Positions 6,599 to 14,256 of a stretch of 25,477 bases of DNA are shown here, in pieces. Source of the stretch: Bacteroidales bacterium. Its GTDB lineage: Bacteria > Bacteroidota > Bacteroidia > Bacteroidales > Lentimicrobiaceae. The position numbers and the translations under genes are program-made. A model generated the notes under the pieces. The model saw only the letters and a program-made list of their open reading frames with translations. It was not told the origin of the DNA and did not search any database. The stretch is from positions 1-25,477 of the forward strand of contig JALHHH010000035.1 of NCBI GenBank assembly GCA_022837485.1. Direction: 5' to 3'. The stretch's first letter is position 1, and each line of letters begins with the position of its first letter.

Positions 6599-7399
6599 AT
6601 GCAGGAGACGAAAAACAAAGGGATCATCACACTTACCACCGACTGGGGGCCCAGAGATCATTACTGTGGCGCGGTTAAAGGCGCCTTACTGAGTGGGTAC
6701 CCCAATGTTACCATCGTCGATATCTCGCATCAGATACCACCCTTCAGTCTTAAACAGGCATCGTTCGTACTTCGAAATGCCTGGTCGCATTTTCCCGAAG
6801 GCACAGTTCACATAATCGGCATAAACACGGAAGAATCGGAAAGCACTCCGCACATTGCCCTGAAATACAGGAACCACTTTTTCATAGGTGCCGATAATGG
6901 TATTTTTGCCCTGCTTTTCGATGAGCGTCCCGATACCATCGTAGAACTGACCATTCCTCAGGATTCAGGACATTTTATCTTCTCTACACGAAACCGGTTT
7001 GTTAAAGCAGCCATACACCTGTCGCAGGGGAAACCAATCGAGGAGCTCGGCGATGTTCGCACGGAACTGAAGGCACTGATCAGTATGCAGCCACAGGTAA
7101 GCGGAGGAACCATCAGGGGCCGGGTTATTTACATCGACAATTACGAAAATGTTTTCCTTAATATCCCGGAAAAGCTCTTTCTCGAAACCGGTATGAAACG
7201 CAGGTTCAACCTTATTATCAAAGGCAAATCGCATTCACAGGGTCAGGTTAGAGATGCCTACAGCGATGTCCCCGACGGTGAAATTGCCATACTCTTCAGC
7301 ACTACCGGATACCTCGAAATAGCCATCAACAAAGGGAATGCAGCCAGTTTGCTCGGATTGAAATACGACGATATTGTAGTCATTGATTTTGAGCCCTGA
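6599..7399 (+). CDS. DUF62-family protein (SAM hydroxide adenosyltransferase / chlorinase-fluorinase fold)
   Basis: The 266-residue product matches PF01887 along its length: ITLTTDWGPRDHYCGAVKG (10-28) is the family's TTDFG..D.YVG..KG start, TIVDISHQIPPFS (38-50) follows, then FIGADNGIFALL (95-106) and a C-terminal domain with YIDNYENVFLNI. Well-studied members convert S-adenosylmethionine with water or halide to adenosine or 5'-haloadenosine plus methionine. The usual IDPGVGT.RR motif is here GINTEESESTPH (74-85), and FHGRD is FSTRN (128-132), so the Asp, Arg and His of the described hydrolase triad all look replaced. The fold is confident; the SAM hydrolase reaction is not. It is monocistronic by position, with divergent Dabb upstream. 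Confidence 0.88.
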   Translation: MQETKNKGIITLTTDWGPRDHYCGAVKGALLSGYPNVTIVDISHQIPPFSLKQASFVLRNAWSHFPEGTVHIIGINTEESESTPHIALKYRNHFFIGADNGIFALLFDERPDTIVELTIPQDSGHFIFSTRNRFVKAAIHLSQGKPIEELGDVRTELKALISMQPQVSGGTIRGRVIYIDNYENVFLNIPEKLFLETGMKRRFNLIIKGKSHSQGQVRDAYSDVPDGEIAILFSTTGYLEIAINKGNAASLLGLKYDDIVVIDFEP

Positions 7400-7429
7400 C
7401 CCTTTTTGGGCTGAGTTCACACCCTTCAG

Positions 7430-7469
7430 TTGGCAAAACAGTACCGAAAGCTACATCCACATTTGCCAA
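7430..7469. repeat. 8-bp inverted repeat between the DUF62-family gene and gldF
   Basis: TTGGCAAA (7430-7437) and TTTGCCAA (7462-7469) form a dyad with a 24-bp loop in the 146-bp gap. Just after the stop codon, AGCCC (7392-7396) and GGGCT (7408-7412) can also pair. Neither is followed by a plus-strand T-run, so termination is uncertain. I see no perfect TAnnTTTG upstream of gldF; CAATTTTG at 7498-7505 is a near match. Confidence 0.35.
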
Positions 7470-7545
7470 AAAATCCCAAAACGCACGGCCAAAATGGCAA
7501 TTTTGAGTAATTTAGCCAGCCCAAAAGGCTACCTAAGCAAATTGT

Positions 7546-8322
7546 ATGTACACCCTGTATAAAAAAGAGATTTTTACCTTTCTGAATTCACTCATAGGTT
7601 ACATTGCCGTGGGGATATTTCTGATAATCAACGGCCTGTTCCTATGGGTTTTTCCCTCGGGTTTTAATATCATCGACTATGGCTTTGCCAGTCTCGACAA
7701 CCTGTTTATGTTATCGCCCTATGTTTTCCTGTTCCTTATTCCGGCCATTACGATGCGTTCGTTCGCCGATGAGAAAAAGGGAGGAACCATCGAACTCCTT
7801 CTTACCAAACCGCTGACCGATACTCAGATTATAATGTCGAAATATCTGGCAGGGGTTACTCTGGTTGTAATTGCTCTTCTTCCCACCCTTACCTATGCTG
7901 CATCGGTATACCTGCTCGGGCTGCCAAAAGGCAACATGGATATGGGCGGACTATGGGGTTCATACATAGGACTATTGTTTCTGGCTTCGGGTTTTGTTGC
8001 CATCGGTCTGTTTATTTCTTCCATAACCGACAACCAGATCGTGGCTTTTATGCTTTCGCTGCTGATCAGCGGATTCGCATACATAGGATTCGGGTTTATT
8101 GCCTCTCTCTCCCTTTTCGGGAAAGCCGACCTGTTCATAATGTCGCTCGGAATAGAAGCCCACTACACCTCTATGAGCCGGGGGGTGATCGACACCCGGG
8201 ATGTGCTCTACTTTTTCAGCCTTATCGTAATTTTCCTGCTTCTCACAAAAACGGTTCTGGAGAGCAGGAAATGGGAAAAACAGGAAAAACAACTGCCGCT
8301 CCCCGATAACCGGAAATTATAA
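7546..8322 (+). CDS. gldF: GldF-like ABC transporter permease
   Basis: This 258-residue integral membrane protein has about six hydrophobic segments and the ABC-2 permease signature ITMRSFADEKKGGTIELLLTKP near residues 67-88, which is highly typical of GldF and NosY-type permeases. In Flavobacterium, GldF pairs with GldG and the ATPase GldA in an ABC complex that was linked to gliding. Homologues also occur in non-gliding Bacteroidota, so motility cannot be concluded. The stop codon overlaps the next ATG by one base (TAATG), which shows tight coupling with gldG. No gldA-type ATPase gene is in the window. Confidence 0.9.
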   Translation: MYTLYKKEIFTFLNSLIGYIAVGIFLIINGLFLWVFPSGFNIIDYGFASLDNLFMLSPYVFLFLIPAITMRSFADEKKGGTIELLLTKPLTDTQIIMSKYLAGVTLVVIALLPTLTYAASVYLLGLPKGNMDMGGLWGSYIGLLFLASGFVAIGLFISSITDNQIVAFMLSLLISGFAYIGFGFIASLSLFGKADLFIMSLGIEAHYTSMSRGVIDTRDVLYFFSLIVIFLLLTKTVLESRKWEKQEKQLPLPDNRKL

Positions 8323-10094
8323 TGTCTAATTTCAGCCACAGTATGAGCACTTCAAAACCAACGAACAGAGATATACGCCGCAACAATATACTTCAGCTAA
8401 CGCTGGGGCTTATTATCATTATTCTTTTGAATGTTATCGGTTCCTTTATATTTACCCGTTTCGACCTGACAACGGAAAAAAGATACTCGCTCTCGCCCTC
8501 CACAAAAAAATTGCTGAGAGAAACCGACGATATTTTCTATTTCAGGGTTTATCTCGACGGTGAGTTCCCCGCCAGTTTCAAGAAACTGAGCCGCTCAACC
8601 CGTGAATTACTCGACGAGTTCAGAGCATACAACGACAACATACAGTACGAATTTATAAATCCCTCTGAAGCTCCGGATGCCAAAACCCGAAACGAAATCC
8701 TTTCCCGCCTCGAACAGCAGGGTCTACTGCCCACCGATCTGAATGTAAGAACCAAACAAGGGCAGCAGCAGCAACGGATATACCCCGGAGCCATCGTCTC
8801 ACATAAAGGCAGGGAGATGCCACTAAACCTGCTTGCCGAACAAATGGGAGCCCCTCCCGATCTGATTATCAATAACTCCATTCAGGCACTGGAATACAAC
8901 ATCTCCAATGCCATCCGGAAATTGGGCACAACCAGCAAACCTGCTATAGCTTTCACAGAAGGCCACGGCGAATTATCGCGTCTTGAAACAGCCGATATCT
9001 CCACCGCCCTTTCCGATTACTACAAAGTGGAACGGGTAAAACTCGACGGCAAAGTAAATGCCCTTACCGAGCGCAGGGAAAACGAAGACGGAACCTATAC
9101 CATCGTCAATAAATACAAAGCAATCATCGTTGCCAAACCAGACTCCGTCTTCAGCGAGAAGGATAAGTTCATCATCGATCAATACATTATGCGCGGCGGT
9201 CGCGTACTCTGGCTGATTGATCCGGTTTTTGCAAGCATGGACAGCGTTCAGGCTGCGGATCGCACCATGGGCATTACCCATGACGTAAATCTTAACGACC
9301 AGTTGTTCCGCTACGGAGTTCGCCTCAACAGCAACCTGATATTGGACCTCAACTCCCTGCCAATACCCCTTTATACCGGACAAATAGGAAATCAGCCTCA
9401 GTTTGAATTTTTTCCCTGGTACTATTTCCCTGTGCTGACTTCAACCTCTAATCACCCGGTTGTCAATAACCTGAATGCTGTACGCACGGAATTCATCAGC
9501 AGCATCGACACGGTAGGGAATCCATCCGTGAGAAAAACCGTACTTCTTAAGACTTCCAGGTACACCCGGGTAGCAAACACCCCGGTTATGATTAGTCTCG
9601 ACATACTCAGACGCGAACCCGATCCTGCCGACTACACCCATGCCCCGCAGCCCGTTGCCGTGCTGCTGGAAGGTAAGTTTGAATCGCTTTTCACCAACCG
9701 CATCCCCGACGAAATCGTGAAAGCTCCTGAAATCGGATTCACTGCCAATAGCCCGGAAACCCGTATGATCGTTTTCTCCGACGGTGACCTTATCAAAAAC
9801 CAGGTACAGTTTACCTCAGGAACCTACAGGCCGTACCCGCTTGGATTTGACCGTTTTACCGGACAAACTTTTGGCAATCGCGAACTGATGCTCAATGCCG
9901 TTAATTACCTGTGCGACGATACCGGACTGATGGCTGTGCGATCGCGCGAACTCAAACTTCGGGCACTGGATGTTACCAGAGCACGCGAAAACCTGCTCCT
10001 TTGGCAGATCATCAATACGGCAGGCCCGGTATTACTGATCATTCTTCTCGGGTTCATCCAGTTTATGATCCGGAAATTCCGGTATGCGCGTTAA
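8322..10094 (+). CDS. gldG: GldG-like auxiliary ABC transporter component
   Basis: The 590-residue protein has an N-terminal membrane anchor (about 26-46), a long soluble region and a C-terminal membrane helix (about 563-584). RFDLTTEKRYSLSPSTKKLL (46-65) is the conserved GldG opening, followed by the ABC-type uncharacterised transport region (PF09822) with FTEGHGE near residue 210. The soluble domain probably sits in the periplasm. It starts in the overlapping TAATG with gldF; a second ATG seven codons in is possible. It forms a membrane complex with GldF and an unlinked ATPase by family knowledge. A short hairpin and 67 bp separate it from the DUF4340 gene. Confidence 0.92.
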   Translation: MSNFSHSMSTSKPTNRDIRRNNILQLTLGLIIIILLNVIGSFIFTRFDLTTEKRYSLSPSTKKLLRETDDIFYFRVYLDGEFPASFKKLSRSTRELLDEFRAYNDNIQYEFINPSEAPDAKTRNEILSRLEQQGLLPTDLNVRTKQGQQQQRIYPGAIVSHKGREMPLNLLAEQMGAPPDLIINNSIQALEYNISNAIRKLGTTSKPAIAFTEGHGELSRLETADISTALSDYYKVERVKLDGKVNALTERRENEDGTYTIVNKYKAIIVAKPDSVFSEKDKFIIDQYIMRGGRVLWLIDPVFASMDSVQAADRTMGITHDVNLNDQLFRYGVRLNSNLILDLNSLPIPLYTGQIGNQPQFEFFPWYYFPVLTSTSNHPVVNNLNAVRTEFISSIDTVGNPSVRKTVLLKTSRYTRVANTPVMISLDILRREPDPADYTHAPQPVAVLLEGKFESLFTNRIPDEIVKAPEIGFTANSPETRMIVFSDGDLIKNQVQFTSGTYRPYPLGFDRFTGQTFGNRELMLNAVNYLCDDTGLMAVRSRELKLRALDVTRARENLLLWQIINTAGPVLLIILLGFIQFMIRKFRYAR

Positions 10095-10116
10095 CCGAAT
10101 ACCGAAATAAAATTAA

Positions 10117-10131
10117 ATCCCCGCAAGGGAT
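10117..10131 (+). other. Weak hairpin between gldG and the DUF4340 gene
   Basis: ATCCC-CGCAA-GGGAT is followed by ATTTCTTTA. The five-pair stem is short and the T-run poor. It could attenuate read-through or stabilise the upstream mRNA end, or mean nothing. Confidence 0.25.
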
Positions 10132-10161
10132 ATTTCTTTAAAATACAACTAAATACCTACA

Positions 10162-11223
10162 ATGCGAAAAAACAGGCTTACACTTATTATCGTCCTTCTG
10201 CTGGCTATTGTTGCCGCTTTTCTAATCCTGAACCGCTCAAAAACCACTTTGCATTCAGGAATCCGTGATTTCGCCGTTGCCGATACCGCTGCCATCACAA
10301 AAATCTTTATGGCCGACAAGTCCGATCGTACCATATTGCTGGAACGTGGAGACGACGGCACCTGGTTGATGAATGGGAAATTCAGGGCACATCCTGAAAA
10401 CATCAACACCTTCCTGCTTACACTGGCCAATGTCTCGGTACGCGAACCGGTTGCCAGAGCCGCTCACAACAATGTGCTGACCCTGCTGTCAGCCAAATCG
10501 GTTAAAGTGGAAGTTTATCAGAATACCCATCGCATAAAGATTGGCTCCATTCAACTGTTTCCCGTTGAAAAACTCACAAAAACCTATTACGTTGGCGATC
10601 CCACCATGGACAACAGCGGTACCTATGCGCTGCTGGAAAATGCATCGGCACCGGTGGTCATCTACCTTCCGGGACTCAGGGGATACGTTTCAACGCGTTA
10701 CTCAACACTCGAAAACGATTGGCGCGAACATACGGTTTTCAATAAAAAGCTGCCCGAAATCGATTATATTACAGTGGAATATCCCGCCCGTCCCGAAGAG
10801 TCGTTTAAAGTCGTAAATAAGGAAAATATCAACCTTGAACTGATCCGGCTCGCGGATTCAAGAACCCTGAGCAGTTACGATACCCTGCAGCTGATGGCCT
10901 TTGTGAATGCATTCCGCAACATTCGTTTCGAAGCTCTTTTTAACGACATGGAACCGCAACGCAGGGATTCAATTACCAGTCCCGTACCTATGCACGTGAT
11001 TACCCTTTATGCCAAAGACGGAACTACCCAAAACGTAAAAACCTTCCCTCGAATGCTTCCCGAACCGGAAATCGATGTTTTCGACGGATCCGAGGTCACT
11101 TTCGACAGAGACCGGATGTATGCGCTGATCAACAACGACCAAGACTTTGTGCTGATACAATACTTTGTTTTTGATAAAATCCTCAAACCTTTATCATCAT
11201 TCACAGCAGGAAGAAAAGAATAG
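10162..11223 (+). CDS. DUF4340 domain-containing protein, membrane-anchored
   Basis: The 353-residue product has one N-terminal membrane helix (about residues 6-24) and then a soluble, probably periplasmic domain. The repeated beta-rich blocks with ILLERGDDGTWLMNGKFRAH and KTYYVGDPTMDNSGTYALLE are characteristic of DUF4340 (PF14238), which often lies directly after GldG/ABC-type auxiliary genes. This placement 67 bp after gldG supports a role as an accessory subunit of that ABC complex. Function is otherwise unknown. No TAnnTTTG element is visible in the gap, so co-transcription with gldFG is likely. Confidence 0.85.
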   Translation: MRKNRLTLIIVLLLAIVAAFLILNRSKTTLHSGIRDFAVADTAAITKIFMADKSDRTILLERGDDGTWLMNGKFRAHPENINTFLLTLANVSVREPVARAAHNNVLTLLSAKSVKVEVYQNTHRIKIGSIQLFPVEKLTKTYYVGDPTMDNSGTYALLENASAPVVIYLPGLRGYVSTRYSTLENDWREHTVFNKKLPEIDYITVEYPARPEESFKVVNKENINLELIRLADSRTLSSYDTLQLMAFVNAFRNIRFEALFNDMEPQRRDSITSPVPMHVITLYAKDGTTQNVKTFPRMLPEPEIDVFDGSEVTFDRDRMYALINNDQDFVLIQYFVFDKILKPLSSFTAGRKE

Positions 11224-11253
11224 TTCTGCCGGCAGCTAAAACAGAAAAATTAC

Positions 11254-12237
11254 ATGCGCAAGTTGGAATCTTCAAACGTACTGGTAACCGGCGGGGCAGG
11301 TTTTATCGGATCTAACCTGATTGAACGCTTGCTTTCTCAAAACAATCGTGTAGTATGTCTCGATAACCTGAGTACGGGAAAGATGGAGAATATCCATGAA
11401 TTTATGGCTCATCCGGGCTTTGAATTTGTGAGAGGCGACATCCGAAACCCCGACGATTGCCGAAAAGCGGTTGAAAATGTTGAATACGTTCTGCATCAGG
11501 CTGCTCTTGGTTCGGTACCCCGCTCCATCAACGATCCGGTAACGACCAGCAATGTAAACATCGGCGGTTTTGTAAACATGCTCATTGCTTCGCGCGATGC
11601 AGGAGTAAAACGTTTTGTATATGCAGCCAGTTCATCCACATACGGCGATCATCCCGGGCTGCCAAAGGTGGAGCATATCATAGGGAAACCCTTGTCACCA
11701 TATGCTATTACCAAGTATGTAAACGAACTGTATGCCGAAAATTTTTCTTCCCTTTACGGGATGGAAACCATTGGCCTCAGGTATTTCAATGTATTTGGAA
11801 AACGTCAGGATCCCGAAGGGGCATATGCTGCCGTTATCCCGAAATTCATACGCCTTTTGCTCAGGGGCGAATCTCCTGTAATCAACGGCGACGGAGAACA
11901 ATCGCGAGATTTTACATACATCAGCAATGTAATTCAGGCAAACGAACTGGCTCTGCTGACCAATAGCCCCGAAGCCCTGAACACGGTGTACAATGTGGCG
12001 TTTGGAGAAAATACTTCCCTTAACACGCTCTTTCGTTTGCTGACAGATATGCTCACAGAGCTCGGACTACCCGCAGCCGGCATAAAACCGGTTTACGGGC
12101 CCGGGCGGGCAGGCGATGTCAGACACTCACTGGCTTCGATTGCGAAAGCATCCGCCTTGCTGGGATATAATCCGGAATACAGTCTCGAACGCGGACTTCG
12201 AGAAGCCATTCGCTGGTATTACGAAAATCTGAAGTAA
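11254..12237 (+). CDS. wbpP: UDP-N-acetylglucosamine 4-epimerase, WbpP-like (extended SDR)
   Basis: The 327-residue enzyme has the NAD-binding TGGAGFIGS (12-20), HQAALGSVPRSINDP (81-95), the Ser cluster in AASSSTYGDHPGLPKVE (124-140) with catalytic Ser126-128, and YAITK with Tyr150 and Lys154. The SVPRSINDP and TYGDHPGLPKVE blocks are strongly reminiscent of Pseudomonas WbpP and Salmonella TviC, which interconvert UDP-GlcNAc/UDP-GalNAc or their uronic acids. Length (WbpP 341) fits. It would supply precursors for O-antigen, capsule or exopolysaccharide, but no glycosyltransferase gene is near. It lies 30 bp after the DUF4340 gene without a visible promoter, so it seems to ride on that transcript. 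Substrate preference (acetylated or uronic) is not certain. Confidence 0.88.
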   Translation: MRKLESSNVLVTGGAGFIGSNLIERLLSQNNRVVCLDNLSTGKMENIHEFMAHPGFEFVRGDIRNPDDCRKAVENVEYVLHQAALGSVPRSINDPVTTSNVNIGGFVNMLIASRDAGVKRFVYAASSSTYGDHPGLPKVEHIIGKPLSPYAITKYVNELYAENFSSLYGMETIGLRYFNVFGKRQDPEGAYAAVIPKFIRLLLRGESPVINGDGEQSRDFTYISNVIQANELALLTNSPEALNTVYNVAFGENTSLNTLFRLLTDMLTELGLPAAGIKPVYGPGRAGDVRHSLASIAKASALLGYNPEYSLERGLREAIRWYYENLK

Positions 12238-12309
12238 GGGATTTTAAGGCTTTCTCCATTCAACCCTTTCACTATTCCCTCCGCTTTCGCGGAAAACAAA
12301 TTATTCCGT

Positions 12310-12720
12310 CTAAGCACAGATGGTTGCTACAATACGCCGGCTTCCTCCCCTGTTCCTGAATTCGCAAAGGTAAATACCCTGCCAGGTTCCGAGGTTAAGC
12401 CTGCTGTTTGTCACGGGTATGGTCACCCCGGCTCCAGCAAGCACCGATTTGATGTGTGCCGGCATGTCGTCTTCGCCCTCGGCGGTATGGGTATAAACGG
12501 ACAGCCCTTCCGGAACAAGGCGGTTGAACATGGTTTCAAAATCGGAGAGAACCGAGGGGTCAGCATTTTCGTTGATGCAAAGCCCCGCTGAAGTATGCCG
12601 GATGAAAAGGTGCAGCAGGCCGGCTTCGGGAAGAGAACCAAGCTCCCTCTCCACCAGATCTGTGATAAGATGAAATCCCCGGGAAAACGGGGGCAGGATA
12701 ATTTCTTTTTGTTTTATCAT
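12310..12720 (-). CDS. yjbQ: YjbQ / UPF0047 family protein (secondary thiamine-phosphate synthase type)
   Basis: Starting at 12720 the product has 136 residues and begins MIKQKEIILPPFSRGFHLIT, aligning with the conserved SRGFHLIT opening of UPF0047 (PF01894). Other hallmarks are LFIRHTSAGLCINENADP, HTAEGEDDMPAHIKS and LGTWQGIYLCEFRNRGGSRRI, the last two holding the conserved His and Glu residues of the family. YjbQ of E. coli shows weak thiamine-phosphate synthase activity, but the true role is unsettled. The in-frame ATG at 12768 adds 16 residues not seen in the family and is less likely. A -7 element at 12827-12834 is the only promoter candidate. It is convergent with the epimerase gene. 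Confidence 0.88.
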   Translation of the reverse strand: MIKQKEIILPPFSRGFHLITDLVERELGSLPEAGLLHLFIRHTSAGLCINENADPSVLSDFETMFNRLVPEGLSVYTHTAEGEDDMPAHIKSVLAGAGVTIPVTNSRLNLGTWQGIYLCEFRNRGGSRRIVATICA

Positions 12721-12770
12721 TTCCAGGGTGATTAAATCAGAAAAAACAGTGTTTAACGCAGTTAGCATGC

Positions 12771-12825
12771 AAAAAACGACCTGCTTCCCATGAAACCTGC
12801 AAAGCAGTATTCAGTGAGAAGCAGG
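12771..12825 (-). terminator. Rho-independent terminator downstream of gltA
   Basis: On the minus strand CCTGCTTC (12825-12818) pairs perfectly with GAAGCAGG (12787-12780) and is followed by TCG and six T (12776-12771). The 30-nt loop holds an inner CTGC/GCAG hairpin. It lies about 70 bp past the citrate synthase stop. A second hairpin, TTCAGGC-AAAT-GCCTGAA, is at 12866-12883, just after the gene. Confidence 0.7.
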
Positions 12826-12826
12826 C

Positions 12827-12834
12827 CAAATATA
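12827..12834 (-). promoter_or_regulatory. -7 element, likely for yjbQ
   Basis: On the minus strand this is TATATTTG, a perfect TAnnTTTG. No TTTG is found 19-21 bp upstream. The predicted start site near 12821 falls inside the first arm of the gltA terminator stem, so transcripts that start here cannot form that stem. The leader to the ATG at 12720 would be about 100 nt. Confidence 0.45.
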
Positions 12835-12865
12835 AGCAGACCGCAGCCTGCATCCGTACTGTTAC

Positions 12866-12883
12866 TTCAGGCAAATGCCTGAA
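12866..12883. repeat. Perfect hairpin just after gltA
   Basis: TTCAGGC (12866-12872), loop AAAT, GCCTGAA (12877-12883). No T-run follows on the minus strand (TAACAGT), so it may protect the gltA mRNA 3' end while the hairpin at 12771-12825 terminates. Confidence 0.5.
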
Positions 12884-12897
12884 TGGCAAAGCGCCGT

Positions 12898-14223
12898 TTA
12901 GTCTTCAATATCCAGTTCCTTACCGGCAGCAATATCTTCAAGCATTGCTGTAGTTAGCGACTTAGGCCGCTCAAGCGGATAACCGAGTGCGCGGTCCCAG
13001 ATAATGTTGGCACAGATACCAATGGAACGGCCGATTCCGAAAAGTACGGTGTAGAAATCGTATTCCTTAACACCGTAATGCCACTGAATCACACCCGACT
13101 GAGCATCCACATTCGGCCAGGGATTTTTAGCCTTACCCTGCTCCAGAAGAATGGGAGGAACCACCTCGTAAAGCATATTGACAACCTTAAACAGTGGGTC
13201 TTCCGGCATATACTTAAGACTGAAATCCCGCTGCAGGCTGTAGCGCGGATCGGTTTTTCGCAGAACGGCATGTCCGAAACCGGGGATTACCTGTCCCGAA
13301 TTCAGGGTATTCCATACAAACTGGCTAAGTTCTTCTTTTGAAGGCACTTCTCCGTTCATTTTTTCCATCAGATCCTGCAACCAGCGCAGAACTTCCTGGT
13401 TTGCAAGGCCGTGCAGGGGACCTGCCAGTCCGTTGACCATAGCTGAGATCGACAGGTAAACATCCGACAGTGAGCTGGCTACCAGGTGTCCGGTATGTGC
13501 ACTTACGTTACCTGCCTCATGGTCGGCATGTACGATAAAATGCATTCTGGATACATCATCGTAAGGTTTACCGATTCCCATCATATGGGCAAAATTACCA
13601 CCGAAATCGAGGTTGGGGTTCGACTGTATTCGTTTGCCGTCGCGATAGAGTTTCGCGTAGGTATAAGTGGCGATTTCCGGAAGTTTTGCCAGCAGATTCA
13701 GCGAATCTTCGTAGGTAGGATCCCAGTAGTCGAGTTTGTTGATTCCGGCATGGTACTTTTTGGCAAAAAACGACTCCCGGTGCATGGTCAGAATGGCGGT
13801 TGAGAAAACCGTCATCGGATGGCTGCAACAAGGCATGGCGTCGATCAGTTCGTAAATGTACCTTGGCAGTATCCTTCGTTTGTTAAACTCATCGGCAACT
13901 TCGGCTGCCTGTTCCTCGGTTGGCATGTCGCCGGTAAGAAGAAGGTAAAACAGGCCTTCAACCAAAGGCATATCCCCTCCTTTGGCTTTCGGAAGCTTTT
14001 CAAAAACTTCGGGAAGCGTATAGCCACGGTAGCGGATTCCTTCCAAAGGGTCGAGGTATGAGATATCGGAAACCAGGGATTTGATCCCGCGCATGCCGCC
14101 GATAATCTGACCGATCGTTACCTTATCGACTACCACATTACCGTATTCTTTCATTAACTTCTCTGTACGAGGACGCCAGTCCATTATCTTTTCGTACAGG
14201 GTATCTTTAAGTCTTTTTGCCAT
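12898..14223 (-). CDS. gltA: Citrate synthase, mitochondrial (eukaryotic) type
   Basis: The 441-residue enzyme condenses oxaloacetate and acetyl-CoA to citrate in the cytoplasm. The catalytic triad is visible: His271 in GLAGPLHGLANQEV, His318 in PGFGHAVLRKTDPRY and Asp373 in NVDAQSG, matching His274, His320 and Asp375 of the pig enzyme. The sequence follows the mitochondrial form closely (HADHEAGNVSAHTGHLV, EQGKAKNPWPNVDAQSGV, RALGYPLERPKS) and differs from the hexameric NADH-inhibited GltA of enterobacteria. Such forms are known in Geobacter and some Bacteroidota. It lies 33 bp downstream of icd and is probably co-transcribed from the promoter at 15583-15613. A strong terminator follows. Confidence 0.96.
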   Translation of the reverse strand: MAKRLKDTLYEKIMDWRPRTEKLMKEYGNVVVDKVTIGQIIGGMRGIKSLVSDISYLDPLEGIRYRGYTLPEVFEKLPKAKGGDMPLVEGLFYLLLTGDMPTEEQAAEVADEFNKRRILPRYIYELIDAMPCCSHPMTVFSTAILTMHRESFFAKKYHAGINKLDYWDPTYEDSLNLLAKLPEIATYTYAKLYRDGKRIQSNPNLDFGGNFAHMMGIGKPYDDVSRMHFIVHADHEAGNVSAHTGHLVASSLSDVYLSISAMVNGLAGPLHGLANQEVLRWLQDLMEKMNGEVPSKEELSQFVWNTLNSGQVIPGFGHAVLRKTDPRYSLQRDFSLKYMPEDPLFKVVNMLYEVVPPILLEQGKAKNPWPNVDAQSGVIQWHYGVKEYDFYTVLFGIGRSIGICANIIWDRALGYPLERPKSLTTAMLEDIAAGKELDIED

Positions 14224-14256
14224 AGGATTGAGGATAATATTTGTTTGCTGTAAGTT

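Noticed and set aside
12280..12293. Hairpin TCCGC-TTTC-GCGGA after the epimerase gene
   Set aside because: Five-pair stem without a T-run in either direction, so I cannot support a terminator.
12721..12768. Extension of yjbQ to the ATG at 12768
   Set aside because: The extra 16 residues are absent from the family opening (MIKQKEI...SRGFHLIT).
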